DNA of 54,805 bases from NCBI GenBank assembly GCA_020347665.1, contig CP070737.1, positions 902,041 to 956,845 on the forward strand, written 5' to 3'. The notes below the pieces were generated by a model. That model saw only the letters and a list, made by a program, of their open reading frames with translations. It was not told the DNA's origin and made no database searches. The position numbers and the translations under genes are program-made. Source of the stretch: Nitrospiraceae bacterium. Lineage in GTDB: Bacteria; Nitrospirota; Thermodesulfovibrionia; Thermodesulfovibrionales; UBA6898. Shown piece after piece: positions 16,046 to 24,516 of the stretch; positions within the stretch are counted from its first letter, which is position 1; each line of letters begins with the position of its first letter.

Positions 16046-17455
16046 TCACATATCAACAAAATAGTTTCGCCAGGCAGTGTCAATTTTCGCTCTGGAAAGC
16101 TCGGGCGGATGGTTGTAATAATGGGCATCATCAATAATATGATCGATTATGTCTCTTGGATGACATGCATTGAGTTTTATATCATGCCCATTATAATAAT
16201 TCTTCAGCAGGTAATCGAACACGTCTTTCTTGAATTCTATCCCGTTAAAGTCACATACTTTTCTGAAAATTTCTTCATATTCTCCTTTTGTCGGGTGATC
16301 AATCTTAATTTTAAAGCGTATTCTTCTGAGAAACGCTTCATCTACCAGGTCTCTCGGGTTTAGATTCGTAGAAAAGATCACCAGTTGGTCAAAAGGGATG
16401 TCGAATTTCATACCTGTGTGGAGAGTCATAAAATCGACCCTTCTTTCAAGAGGAACTATCCATCTATTCAGCAGGTTGTGCGGTTCTATCTGTTGTCTGC
16501 CAAAATCATCAACAATAAACAGGCCATTATTTGCCTTCATCTGTAACGGGGCCTCATAAAACTTCGAAATAGTATTAAAGTCAAGGTCAAGCATTCTGAG
16601 CGTTAATTCGCCTCCTGTCATAATAACGGGTCTCTTAACCAGGAGCCATCGGTTGTCTACAGCCATGACCTCACCTTCTTCGTAGGAGATTGGAATATGA
16701 TTAACAGGATCAAAAACAGTGATAATTTGCCCGCCGACCAAGAGTGCGTATGGCATATACACTGTTTCAGGGAGGATCCTGCCGATTGTTTCAGCGATTG
16801 TTGTCTTGCCATTTCCCGGCGGTCCGTAGATAAAGATGGCTTTTCCTGAGCTGACAGCAGGGCCCAACCGCTTAAGCATCCAGTCACTTATGATGATATG
16901 GGAAAAGGCCTTTTTGACTGCCTGTTCGTTTATTACTATATTCTTTATAGTCTGAAATTCTGTCATCTTTTTATAATCATCCAGAATAATGGGAGCCGGG
17001 CCTGCATATCGACAAATCTCCAGTAGTTCGTTTGCACGGTTTTTACCCGGACCGGTAATGGTGAATTTATAAGAGACCCTCGTATATTCCTTCGCTCCTT
17101 TTACTTCGATAAAGCGAGATTTTCTGAGATTTTCGACTCCAGCGTCAACAATAGACAAGGGAAGTTTGACTCCATCGGAAAGGTTTTGTAAGGTAAATTC
17201 CCCCATGAGCAAGACATGTTTCAGAATAAGATCAGCAATAAAAGAAAGATCAAGCCCAGTGTCTGCGACGGTTTTCGGTGGATCAGGATGTCTTTTCAGA
17301 AACGTATTCAGTTCTTCCGGCGTGGTATACCCGAGGGCAACGAGATTATGTCCCAATCTTCCTCCATGGAGCCTCTGTCTTTCTATCGCCTTATGAAGCT
17401 GTTCTTCAGTGACCAGTTGTTCTTTTACGAGTTTCTGCCCTAATAACTCAACCAT
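16046..17455 (-). CDS. AAA ATPase with GspE-N-like and winged-helix-like N-terminal parts
   Basis: A 469-residue protein. Residues 1-58 resemble the GspE/PilB N-terminal domain (LGQKLVKEQLVTEEQLHKAI, then LGHNLVALGY). Residues 66-140 look like a winged helix. Residues 190-440 are an AAA+ module with Walker A GPPGNGKTT (211-219), Walker B LFIVDDFGR (312-320), sensor 1 FSTN (361-364), arginines RRIR (377-380) and a sensor-2-like HPRD (432-435). This is not a secretion-type GspE ATPase, because the motor core is AAA+. The ribosome binding site GGAGG precedes the ATG. Its position at the end of the Tad gene stretch suggests a role in assembly or regulation of envelope machinery, but the function is unknown. 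Confidence 0.75.
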   Translation of the reverse strand: MVELLGQKLVKEQLVTEEQLHKAIERQRLHGGRLGHNLVALGYTTPEELNTFLKRHPDPPKTVADTGLDLSFIADLILKHVLLMGEFTLQNLSDGVKLPLSIVDAGVENLRKSRFIEVKGAKEYTRVSYKFTITGPGKNRANELLEICRYAGPAPIILDDYKKMTEFQTIKNIVINEQAVKKAFSHIIISDWMLKRLGPAVSSGKAIFIYGPPGNGKTTIAETIGRILPETVYMPYALLVGGQIITVFDPVNHIPISYEEGEVMAVDNRWLLVKRPVIMTGGELTLRMLDLDFNTISKFYEAPLQMKANNGLFIVDDFGRQQIEPHNLLNRWIVPLERRVDFMTLHTGMKFDIPFDQLVIFSTNLNPRDLVDEAFLRRIRFKIKIDHPTKGEYEEIFRKVCDFNGIEFKKDVFDYLLKNYYNGHDIKLNACHPRDIIDHIIDDAHYYNHPPELSRAKIDTAWRNYFVDM

Positions 17456-17523
17456 GCATAATCCTCCAAAAAAATATTGTACTTCCTTTCAATCCATTTA
17501 TCAATGCCATGGTTCATCCTGAT

Positions 17524-19374
17524 TTAGTGCCTGGCCTTTCTTTCTTTCCATACAAGGCCTGTTCTGTCATTGAATTTTGTTATGTAGTTTGAGTCCTCGA
17601 TGGTTCCGCTAAATGAATCCTGGTCATCCCAGAAGACCGCTTCGGGAAGCAGAAATCCAAACAGCAAGCGGTCACTGGGCAGAAGCTCCGCTCGGAGATA
17701 TGTTTTCCTTCTTTCGTTGTCCTTTCCCTCATATAATAAAACTAAAATACTCACTTCAAAAGGAATAACTTCAGTATTCTGTATATGTAGATGATAGAGT
17801 CCTTTTTCAGCATGAACAAGAGAAAATATATGTTTCGATGAGGAATACTCCCTCGTTCCTTCAATGGCGTCCCTTTTTTTTGAGACGGTACCTTTCCGTA
17901 TCATGGGATGCCTCTTCTTGAAGAGTTGTATTGATATTTCGGAACTACGTTGCCTCTCTTCAGAGCTTTTCAATGCAGGTTCGGTTATTATGAGCAAGGC
18001 TTCTTCGGCCTTCTGAAGAGTAAGTCCTGTGGCTTCGGCTATTTGATCAAGACTCGGGTCTCTCCCCAATTCTTCAACCAATGTTTCATAAGCTGCTATA
18101 ACAGTTCTCAAATGCTCCAGTTCATTGTCATCAGCGTGTATGGGTACAAGGCCTGCAACATCTTTTACTGATACTATTATTTTAATATCGTTATTAACAA
18201 GCGCTCGCATGTCCGGCATTCCATACAAGGGATTATGACTGTCTAGGGCCACAGGCTTTTCCTTAATCGGAAGTTGCAGAGGGTTATCTTTTTCTTCTTT
18301 CTTCCGGACCTCTAACGGAGAACGCTGGACAAGAGGTGATGGTATCGATAGAGCGTTGTTGCGTTCGTCTTTAGCCGCATCATCAGAAAACCTGACATTG
18401 TTGTCATAAACAACTCTTTCTGATGGCTGATCAAAAAAATGGGTTTCCAGTTCGGTGCCTCTCGAGAGAACAATATTCTGAGGGATGTAGTCCCCTTTTA
18501 CATTATCCTGTTCTGATAATCGCTGCGATAAAAATCCAGCGGATTCTGCAGGAATTTCAGAACCGATAGGCGGAGGATTCTTGAGTGAGATTTTCTTGAA
18601 TTCCTTTCCTTTTACAATCTCAACATCCCACGCATTAAGCTGCATTTGATTTTCTCTTCCTTTGGGTGTGTGTGGTTTCCCGGCAGGCGATTTGTCTGGA
18701 ACAAGGGTGATTATGTCTCTATTTTTTGGAGGTGTTGCTGATCGCTCCTCTCCGGATGACTTTTTATGGGATCGTGTGTTCCTGACAATCTGTTCATCTT
18801 TTTCGTGTTGAGACAATGTTTTTGTCTGTTTGGATCTGTTTGAGCTCTGCTGAGAGAGTTTTCGGTGAAGCACATTTGTTTCTGGTGATAGATCAGGCTC
18901 CTTCTGTTCGGCCGGTTTATCTTGAACCGTTGCCGTGCTGCCCGATCTCAGAACCTTTTTTTGAAGAGAAGATTTTCTAACCGTGCTCAGGATGTCAACT
19001 GCGGTATTTTGTTCTTTTTCCGTAACAACAGTGTGCGGTTTTATGGTTTCATCCTTCCCAGACTTTCTTGCATGGATCGAAACATCCTTCTCAGCAAAAT
19101 AATTCTCTGAAAAATCCCCCGATTCATCGGATAAAAAGACGTGATATTCGCCTCTCAACAGTTCATAGGGCGTGCCATCTACCGGTATGCTCAGAACCGT
19201 AACGAAAAAGGCAATATGCAGAAAGAAAGATAAGAGCGCTGGTAAGAACAAAAACGGCCGAGTACGAACGGGGCATTTTTTTTGCCACTCCTCTGAGCAG
19301 ATAACTACGAGAGAACAATTTGATCCGCATTCAGTATACGTGTGCCTGTTCATGAAGGGAATCTTACGCTTCAT
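17524..19374 (-). CDS. TonB-like anchored protein with a sigma-region-3-like segment
   Basis: A 616-residue protein of unknown function. A single transmembrane helix at about 41-64 contains SFFLH (Ser49, His53), the SxxxH pattern of TonB/TolA anchors that couple to a proton-driven motor. Residues 70-400 are polar and low complexity, apparently disordered. Residues about 413-468 (around VEELGRDPSLDQIAEATGL, then TEPALKSSEE) strongly resemble sigma-70 region 3. The last 100 residues look beta-rich. With a TonB topology the sigma-like part would be periplasmic, which would argue against DNA binding. The ATG has a GAGGAA site. The gene precedes the AAA ATPase by 68 bp. The family is not recognised. 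Confidence 0.7.
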   Translation of the reverse strand: MKRKIPFMNRHTYTECGSNCSLVVICSEEWQKKCPVRTRPFLFLPALLSFFLHIAFFVTVLSIPVDGTPYELLRGEYHVFLSDESGDFSENYFAEKDVSIHARKSGKDETIKPHTVVTEKEQNTAVDILSTVRKSSLQKKVLRSGSTATVQDKPAEQKEPDLSPETNVLHRKLSQQSSNRSKQTKTLSQHEKDEQIVRNTRSHKKSSGEERSATPPKNRDIITLVPDKSPAGKPHTPKGRENQMQLNAWDVEIVKGKEFKKISLKNPPPIGSEIPAESAGFLSQRLSEQDNVKGDYIPQNIVLSRGTELETHFFDQPSERVVYDNNVRFSDDAAKDERNNALSIPSPLVQRSPLEVRKKEEKDNPLQLPIKEKPVALDSHNPLYGMPDMRALVNNDIKIIVSVKDVAGLVPIHADDNELEHLRTVIAAYETLVEELGRDPSLDQIAEATGLTLQKAEEALLIITEPALKSSEERQRSSEISIQLFKKRHPMIRKGTVSKKRDAIEGTREYSSSKHIFSLVHAEKGLYHLHIQNTEVIPFEVSILVLLYEGKDNERRKTYLRAELLPSDRLLFGFLLPEAVFWDDQDSFSGTIEDSNYITKFNDRTGLVWKERKARH

Positions 19375-19549
19375 ATCCGATTTCCTCGCGTGCTTTCGAG
19401 TCTCTTGTCATATAGTGCTGATGATCATACAAGAGAAGGAGAACAGTGAGCAAACTGGAAATTTCAGGTTTACGCCGATCACGCAGTGCATATTTCATTC
19501 CGTATGTTTCAGAGATGAATTTTGATATCGATATGGTCAATGATACCAT
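19364..19549 (-). CDS. Possible small protein upstream of the TonB-like gene
   Basis: A 61-codon frame whose end overlaps the start of the next gene by 11 bp, as in translationally coupled genes. The sequence contains a short hydrophobic run (SSLLTVLLLLY) and a charged C-terminus. There is no ribosome binding site before the ATG and no family is recognised, so this may be chance. Small inverted repeats (ATTACC, GACT, GGTAAT at 19555-19570) lie just upstream. Confidence 0.25.
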   Translation of the reverse strand: MVSLTISISKFISETYGMKYALRDRRKPEISSLLTVLLLLYDHQHYMTRDSKAREEIGYEA

Positions 19550-19605
19550 AGCTAATTACCGACTGGTAATGACACGAAAAGGGGTGAACGTAACAAAGTC
19601 AAAAA

Positions 19606-21165
19606 TTATTCTTCTTTCTCGATAAATGGAGTTACCCCCTTGTACTTATGTATCAGCTGCCTATTTTCAGGAATATCTTTCAAGAAGATATTTGCAACGT
19701 TATCAGAGTATATAAGCGACCAGTCATCTCGTATCAGGAGATATTGGGAAAGAGCTGATTGTGAGTCAAAAAATATCCATGTTATGTCATATTTATCAAT
19801 AACATCGTCAAACCCCGGCTCTACCTGGGATATTTGAAAATACTCTTTCATTTTTTCTGTACCGTACATGTCAGATCTCCCATCAAAGAAGACCCTGTAT
19901 TCCGGCCATGCGGCATAAATAATATAGTCTCCAAACTCATCGTTATTGAACATGTTTCCGTTAATGCGTTCTGTTTTTAAAAAATCAACCGCAGCAACGG
20001 GCCTGCTTTCCTGATCAAAACTGTAATCCATGGTTCCGAGCGCAATGAAAGAGAACGCAGCAACCACAGCAAGAGAAGGCCAGATATACCCTCTTGCAGA
20101 AGCATCAGCAGATGAGATCCTGTAGTCTCTTTTCTTAAGGAAGTCTTTAAATCTCCCATCTGCTTCGCTGATCAGGCCATCTGCCTGCCTGATTATGATT
20201 GGTGATATGATAATGCCAAAAAGAGGGATGTATCGCGCCGAATAAAGAGACATATAGGTAAAAAAAAGTGCCAGAACACATTCTATGAAATGCAGCCGTT
20301 TTTTCGATATAGCCAGGATCGCAATCAGGCAAAACAAGAGGTAAGTAAAAAACATGGGTTCATGAAAATTGGGGGACATGAATTCATTGATATGATCCAT
20401 GATGAATTTGTTTGAAGTCAGCTTGAATGGAAAGAGCAGGATGTGATAACCATAAGGGTTAATGAGCGAAGCAAACAGGCAGACCATGAGTGTCAGGCCA
20501 AGATACCTCGACTTTTTCCCCATTTCTTTTTTTTGTGGACTTTTCGTGAACATGAATGAAATAAAATTACAGCATAGATAGATGCCGGTCAGTATAAGAC
20601 CAATAATATAACCACCATGAAGGTTTACCCAAAGTATCATCAAAGGCGGAAGGAGAAAGAGAACAGCTCGATTGTTGTACTGGAACTCATCAAGCAGGTA
20701 GTACCAGATGAGCACACATAACAGTGAAAAGATATGGGGGCGAGCCAGCCAATGGATATTTGATGAAGCCATGACGAGCAGGAGAACCAGTATCGATATA
20801 AGAATGTTCCCCCCATATGTTCTGATTATTCTGAACAGCAGATAATAAATAAACGAAATGACGAAGGCGAAAAAGACCAGCACACCGGACAGTCCGAAAA
20901 GACGATGGAGAGAAGCCATCACCACTTCTGAAAGCCATTCATGAGCTGTCCAGGGAATTTTCGGAGCATGAAAGGAGAAGATGTCGTGTCGGGGAATGGA
21001 TAGTGTGTCAATAATGACTTCTCCTGCTCTGATATGATAGCCGGTGTCGCCGTCCGCAAGGAGACCCTGGTATCCAATAAAAAGCAGGTACATCAGGATG
21101 CTTATGAATAAAATATCAGCTATCGTTGGCAGGAAAAGAGAGCGTTTCATTACCGACTGATTCAT
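19606..21165 (-). CDS. Polytopic membrane protein, GT-C glycosyltransferase-like
   Basis: A 519-residue protein with about ten hydrophobic segments and a soluble C-terminal part of about 130 residues. After the first helix comes DGDTGYHIRAGEVI, then HDIFSFHAPKIPWTAHEWLSE. Acidic residues in this first extracytoplasmic loop are typical of GT-C glycosyltransferases, which use lipid-linked sugars. The C-terminal domain includes AVDFLK and FNNDEFGDYIIY, a pattern common in large uncharacterised bacterial membrane proteins of this type. It lies in the stretch of sugar-related genes downstream of the Tad genes. The specific donor and acceptor are unknown. Confidence 0.7.
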   Translation of the reverse strand: MNQSVMKRSLFLPTIADILFISILMYLLFIGYQGLLADGDTGYHIRAGEVIIDTLSIPRHDIFSFHAPKIPWTAHEWLSEVVMASLHRLFGLSGVLVFFAFVISFIYYLLFRIIRTYGGNILISILVLLLVMASSNIHWLARPHIFSLLCVLIWYYLLDEFQYNNRAVLFLLPPLMILWVNLHGGYIIGLILTGIYLCCNFISFMFTKSPQKKEMGKKSRYLGLTLMVCLFASLINPYGYHILLFPFKLTSNKFIMDHINEFMSPNFHEPMFFTYLLFCLIAILAISKKRLHFIECVLALFFTYMSLYSARYIPLFGIIISPIIIRQADGLISEADGRFKDFLKKRDYRISSADASARGYIWPSLAVVAAFSFIALGTMDYSFDQESRPVAAVDFLKTERINGNMFNNDEFGDYIIYAAWPEYRVFFDGRSDMYGTEKMKEYFQISQVEPGFDDVIDKYDITWIFFDSQSALSQYLLIRDDWSLIYSDNVANIFLKDIPENRQLIHKYKGVTPFIEKEE

Positions 21166-21181
21166 CGTACCGTTCTTATAA

Positions 21182-21545
21182 TCAATTCTTTGTTGTACAT
21201 TGTCTTATTGCCCCTGATACAGAAAATAATATCAACAGGAACAATGAAAACAGTGTCATAAGTTTAGCATAATACCGGATAGACGTATCGTTGAATCGTA
21301 AATCAATGAGATGAGCACCTTCCGGAATATATCAGTATCGCACCGATTCCTTCTTCAGTATGGATTGCTGTCTGAATACCGTCTACATAAGCTTTCCAGC
21401 CGGGAAAATTGAAGGTCCGTATCCGAATTGTGAGGGGGTCGTCTGCGGTCACGGCAATGACCCTATGTTCTGACTTCCATTTTAGAATATCCTGGCACAT
21501 AAGCCGCCCCCGTATCATTCGCCGATCAGAAGCCCCCTGTTTCAT
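21182..21545 (-). pseudogene. Frameshifted C-terminal remnant of a large membrane (YfhO/GT-C-like) protein
   Basis: The frame from 21545 reads ILKWKSEHRVIAV and then RIRTFNFPGWKAYVDG, which is typical of the C-terminal beta domain of YfhO-like and related large membrane glycosyltransferases. It stops early at 21303. Near 21330 a shift of frame restores family-like sequence, YIPEGAHLIDLRFN, followed by a hydrophobic helix (LMTLFSLFLLILFSVSG) and a stop at 21182. So a two-base loss or one-base gain has broken the end. The N-terminal part, hundreds of residues long in relatives, is absent, because the complete GT-C gene sits directly upstream. A remnant left by deletion is the best explanation. 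Confidence 0.65.
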
Positions 21546-23079
21546 TCTTTAATGATCCCATCTTCAGTCGTGGATAGATTCTGTTAACCAGTGAAATATC
21601 GCCATGAACGATGGAAAAGGGAGTGTTTCTAATCTGTTTAATGGTTATGTTGTGTATTTCCTTGGTTCTGTCTATATCATCTGATATAAACATAGCCATG
21701 AAATGCCTGATGTCTTCAGGCAGGATGATTGTCTCGTTCTGATATGTTATACGGTCTTTCCCCCAAAATGTTTTTCTGGTTTCTCCGTTCGGCGCAACCT
21801 TGGCGTCAACCTGATACACATAATATTCCGGCAGGTAATATATAAACTGCTTTGGTCCATAGAAAACATACGGCAAAGAAAATAGCGCGGTATCCGCAGC
21901 ATCAAAATGCCTTATTTCATTCAGGAGCGCAGTGAGCCGATTCCCATGGTGCCGGATTTCACTATATGAAACAGGGTGCCCGATGAAAAAAAAGAAATAG
22001 AGATTGGTGAAGATAACCAGGCATAACAAAGGCGCTAAGAAATCTTTTTTTAGTATTTCTTTAAGCTCATTGCTCATATATCCTATTGCTGCCGCAATAA
22101 GAATTATCAGGGCCGGAAGGAATATCAGAGCGTATCCCGGATTGGCAGGATGTATGAATATCATGAGATAGAAGAGCACCGAAGGTGATATCCAGAGCGT
22201 AAAAAATAGCACCGTGCCGTTATCGAGATATTTTACTCGGCGCTTTCGTATGAGAACATAAGTCACAAACAAGAGGGGAAGAACTCCTGCTGTGATACCA
22301 AATATGGTGAAATCAAACAGAGCAGATGCATAATACAGCAAGACAGGTAGCCCCTTGTCAAAAACCGTGTTGTGACCGGTATTAAACAACCAGAGCTCCC
22401 TGAATGCTCCGGTATAAACATCCCATCCACCGGTCATTCTTATCATCGGAAAAAACCAAAAAAGACAGGATATGCTGAACAGCCCTATTGCCAGCATCAT
22501 CTTCTTCGGCGGCACATATTTTATCGAAAACAGCCAGAGCGGCAGAAGAAACAGAGCGGTATTCTGCCTCACGCCACCTGCGGCAGCAAGCGTAACTGCA
22601 GACAGCCAGAGATACCGGTGGTCTCCTTTATAAACCTTCCAGCAGAGGAAGGCAGATGCCGTACTGAAGAAAGCCTCCACGATATAGGTGAGGGCCACTT
22701 CTCCATGAAACCAGATGTTTGGGCTTGTGAGCGCAATGAGTGCGGCAAGCAACCCGGTTTTCTTTCCAAACAGTTCCCTGCCAACATAATATACCGCAAC
22801 GATCATAAGGCCACTGAACAGCATACTGATGGAAACGAATACCGTGTTGGCGTCGCTAATGAATAGTCTGAGCAGCCTTCCAAACATAACGTAGAGAAAA
22901 TATCCCGGGGGATGTGGCTGATGAAGCGCGATGTTATAATCATCAAGAGCCAAGGCAAAATGGACAGAGTCCATATGATACAAGAATCTGCTGCTGAACG
23001 GCATTCTTGAAATGACAGTTACAAGAAAGAGCAGTAAGGACATCATTATTGTGTCCTTATGTCTCACTCTGTTAAACAA
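21526..23079 (-). CDS. GT-C glycosyltransferase (PMT/ArnT-like membrane protein)
   Basis: A 517-residue polytopic protein with about ten to twelve transmembrane segments. The first extracytoplasmic loop has DSVHFALALDDYN and HQPHPPGYFLY, the acidic plus HPPGY pattern of GT39/DUF2723-type glycosyltransferases. The second loop has SPNIWFHGEVALTYIVEAFF. These enzymes take sugars from polyprenyl phosphate and act on the outer face of the membrane. It starts inside the end of the DUF192 gene (8 bp overlap). Along with the family 2 glycosyltransferase downstream it could decorate pilins or surface glycans; this is inference. Confidence 0.78.
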   Translation of the reverse strand: MFNRVRHKDTIMMSLLLFLVTVISRMPFSSRFLYHMDSVHFALALDDYNIALHQPHPPGYFLYVMFGRLLRLFISDANTVFVSISMLFSGLMIVAVYYVGRELFGKKTGLLAALIALTSPNIWFHGEVALTYIVEAFFSTASAFLCWKVYKGDHRYLWLSAVTLAAAGGVRQNTALFLLPLWLFSIKYVPPKKMMLAIGLFSISCLFWFFPMIRMTGGWDVYTGAFRELWLFNTGHNTVFDKGLPVLLYYASALFDFTIFGITAGVLPLLFVTYVLIRKRRVKYLDNGTVLFFTLWISPSVLFYLMIFIHPANPGYALIFLPALIILIAAAIGYMSNELKEILKKDFLAPLLCLVIFTNLYFFFFIGHPVSYSEIRHHGNRLTALLNEIRHFDAADTALFSLPYVFYGPKQFIYYLPEYYVYQVDAKVAPNGETRKTFWGKDRITYQNETIILPEDIRHFMAMFISDDIDRTKEIHNITIKQIRNTPFSIVHGDISLVNRIYPRLKMGSLKNETGGF

Positions 23080-23413
23080 ATTTTATCTGATCTCCAATTC
23101 TGGTATCAGTAGCCACAAGTGTTCCGGAAGGGAGTTCCAGCACACTTGAGGCGTTCAAAAAAAGACTACTGATTCGGTTTGGAAGGAAATGGTTCTTTAT
23201 GTTGATAATAATATTGTTCTTGTCTAAAAAAATAACATCAATGGGAAATTTCATGCCGATCGTATGAATACTTTTACAAGGCTTTATCCAGAGAGATTTC
23301 CCTTTGAAAAACTTCTTTTTTCCCAGAAGACCCTTCATCCGTTCCGTTACCCTTACAGCCAGCTCAACATCATCAGCCAGTATTTCCCTATTTCTTGCAT
23401 TCAGGGCTTTCAT
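23072..23413 (-). CDS. DUF192 family protein
   Basis: A 113-residue DUF192 protein. Typical segments are AVRVTERMKGLLGKK, the SIHTIGMKFPIDVIFLDKNN core and ASSVLELPSGT. DUF192 proteins are small beta-barrel proteins, often exported; this one has no signal peptide and so is probably cytoplasmic. In many bacteria DUF192 genes lie within or beside Tad pilus operons, as here, but no function is established. It follows the 24-residue peptide gene by 9 bp and overlaps the GT-C gene by 8 bp. Confidence 0.85.
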   Translation of the reverse strand: MKALNARNREILADDVELAVRVTERMKGLLGKKKFFKGKSLWIKPCKSIHTIGMKFPIDVIFLDKNNIIINIKNHFLPNRISSLFLNASSVLELPSGTLVATDTRIGDQIKFV

Positions 23414-23422
23414 GGAAGGTGC

Positions 23423-23497
23423 TTACCGTTTTAATTTCGTATAGATCAAGGCCAGCTCGATAGCTATAACGATGAGCAATATCGTATCAAATGACAT
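23423..23497 (-). CDS. 24-residue single-helix membrane peptide in the tad operon
   Basis: A short frame with ATG at 23497 and TAA at 23423. It is preceded by AAAGGAGGTGATC, an ideal Shine-Dalgarno sequence 7-9 bp from the ATG. The peptide is one hydrophobic helix (SFDTILLIVIAIELALIYT) with a basic end (KLKR). It lies exactly between tadC (17 bp upstream) and DUF192 (9 bp downstream), so it is in the operon. The strong ribosome binding site and tight spacing argue that it is real. A pilus assembly accessory is plausible; no family is recognised. Confidence 0.6.
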   Translation of the reverse strand: MSFDTILLIVIAIELALIYTKLKR

Positions 23498-23514
23498 AAA
23501 ATGGATCACCTCCT

Positions 23515-24429
23515 TTACAGATGTGCAAACAACCGCATAATTCTGAGTATGGCCGGACCGAGAATAACCACCAGCAGAGCAGGGAATATAAAGAAAACGA
23601 GGGGAAACAGAAGCTTGATTGCTACTTTGGAAGCGGCTTCCTCGGCCTGTTGACTTCTTATTTTTCTTAAAGAATCTGCGTGGACACGCAAAGCCTGTAC
23701 AAGGCTCGTCCCCAGGCGTTCTGTCTGAATGAGCATTGCTGAAAATGCCTTAAGATCAGCTACCATAGTCCGCTCGCCCATATCCCGCAGGGAGTCAACC
23801 CTCGGCTTTCCAGCCCGTGTTTCCCGAAGCGCAATCTGCATTTCATCTATTAAAGGGCTCTTTCTGAAAAGGGGATCCTCAGTGACTTTCACCATTGCCG
23901 CTTCCATGCTCAAACCGGACTCAACACAAACCATCATCAGATCGAGCACATCGGGAAGGTCAAGAAAGAGCTGCAACTGCCTTTTCTTTACTTTGCGCGC
24001 CAACCAGACGCTTGGGATCAGATAGCCGACAATTGCAAAAATTCCAGTAAAAAGCAATCTCATTGTGGGGTCTTTCTCGACCGGGAAACCATAAAGAAAG
24101 AGATATACCGCGGAAAGAATCACCGCCAGACCCAGCTTTGAACCCAAAAAGATCAGCAGCCGCTCTTTCTTGATGTTCCCGGCGACTAGGATTCTCATAT
24201 ATTTACCCTGGTCCGTGAGCGGTAAAGGGACTTGTGCACCGAGACGACCTAGAAATCGTTGTATTGGCGTGATAGGCTTTTCAAACAGTGTCATGGTTTC
24301 AGCGGTTGTTCTCAAGCCTTCCAGCCGTACCGCAATTTCTGTTTTCTTGGGAATCAAAACGTATATGATGATAAAAGAAAGCAGAGCAACAGCAACGAAG
24401 ACTAACAGTAATAGAATACTTAATGGCAT
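23515..24429 (-). CDS. tadC: Tad pilus inner-membrane platform protein TadC
   Basis: A 304-residue type II secretion F-domain protein. It has an N-terminal helix, a cytoplasmic loop and two central helices (residues about 95-150). Then follows the GspF/TadC core DLPDVLDLMMVCVESGLSMEAA, a second conserved block RMGTSLVQAL-like (ERLGTSLVQALRVHADSLR), and a final transmembrane helix. TadC pairs with TadB to form the platform on which the TadA ATPase acts. It lies 87 bp after tadB. Confidence 0.93.
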   Translation of the reverse strand: MPLSILLLLVFVAVALLSFIIIYVLIPKKTEIAVRLEGLRTTAETMTLFEKPITPIQRFLGRLGAQVPLPLTDQGKYMRILVAGNIKKERLLIFLGSKLGLAVILSAVYLFLYGFPVEKDPTMRLLFTGIFAIVGYLIPSVWLARKVKKRQLQLFLDLPDVLDLMMVCVESGLSMEAAMVKVTEDPLFRKSPLIDEMQIALRETRAGKPRVDSLRDMGERTMVADLKAFSAMLIQTERLGTSLVQALRVHADSLRKIRSQQAEEAASKVAIKLLFPLVFFIFPALLVVILGPAILRIMRLFAHL

Positions 24430-24516
24430 AAGCCCTCCGACAGATCAATACTGAGAATTCGGCACATGAACGTCTCGCTTATTATGTTGTCTGCATTGTA
24501 TATGTGCATATTTATT

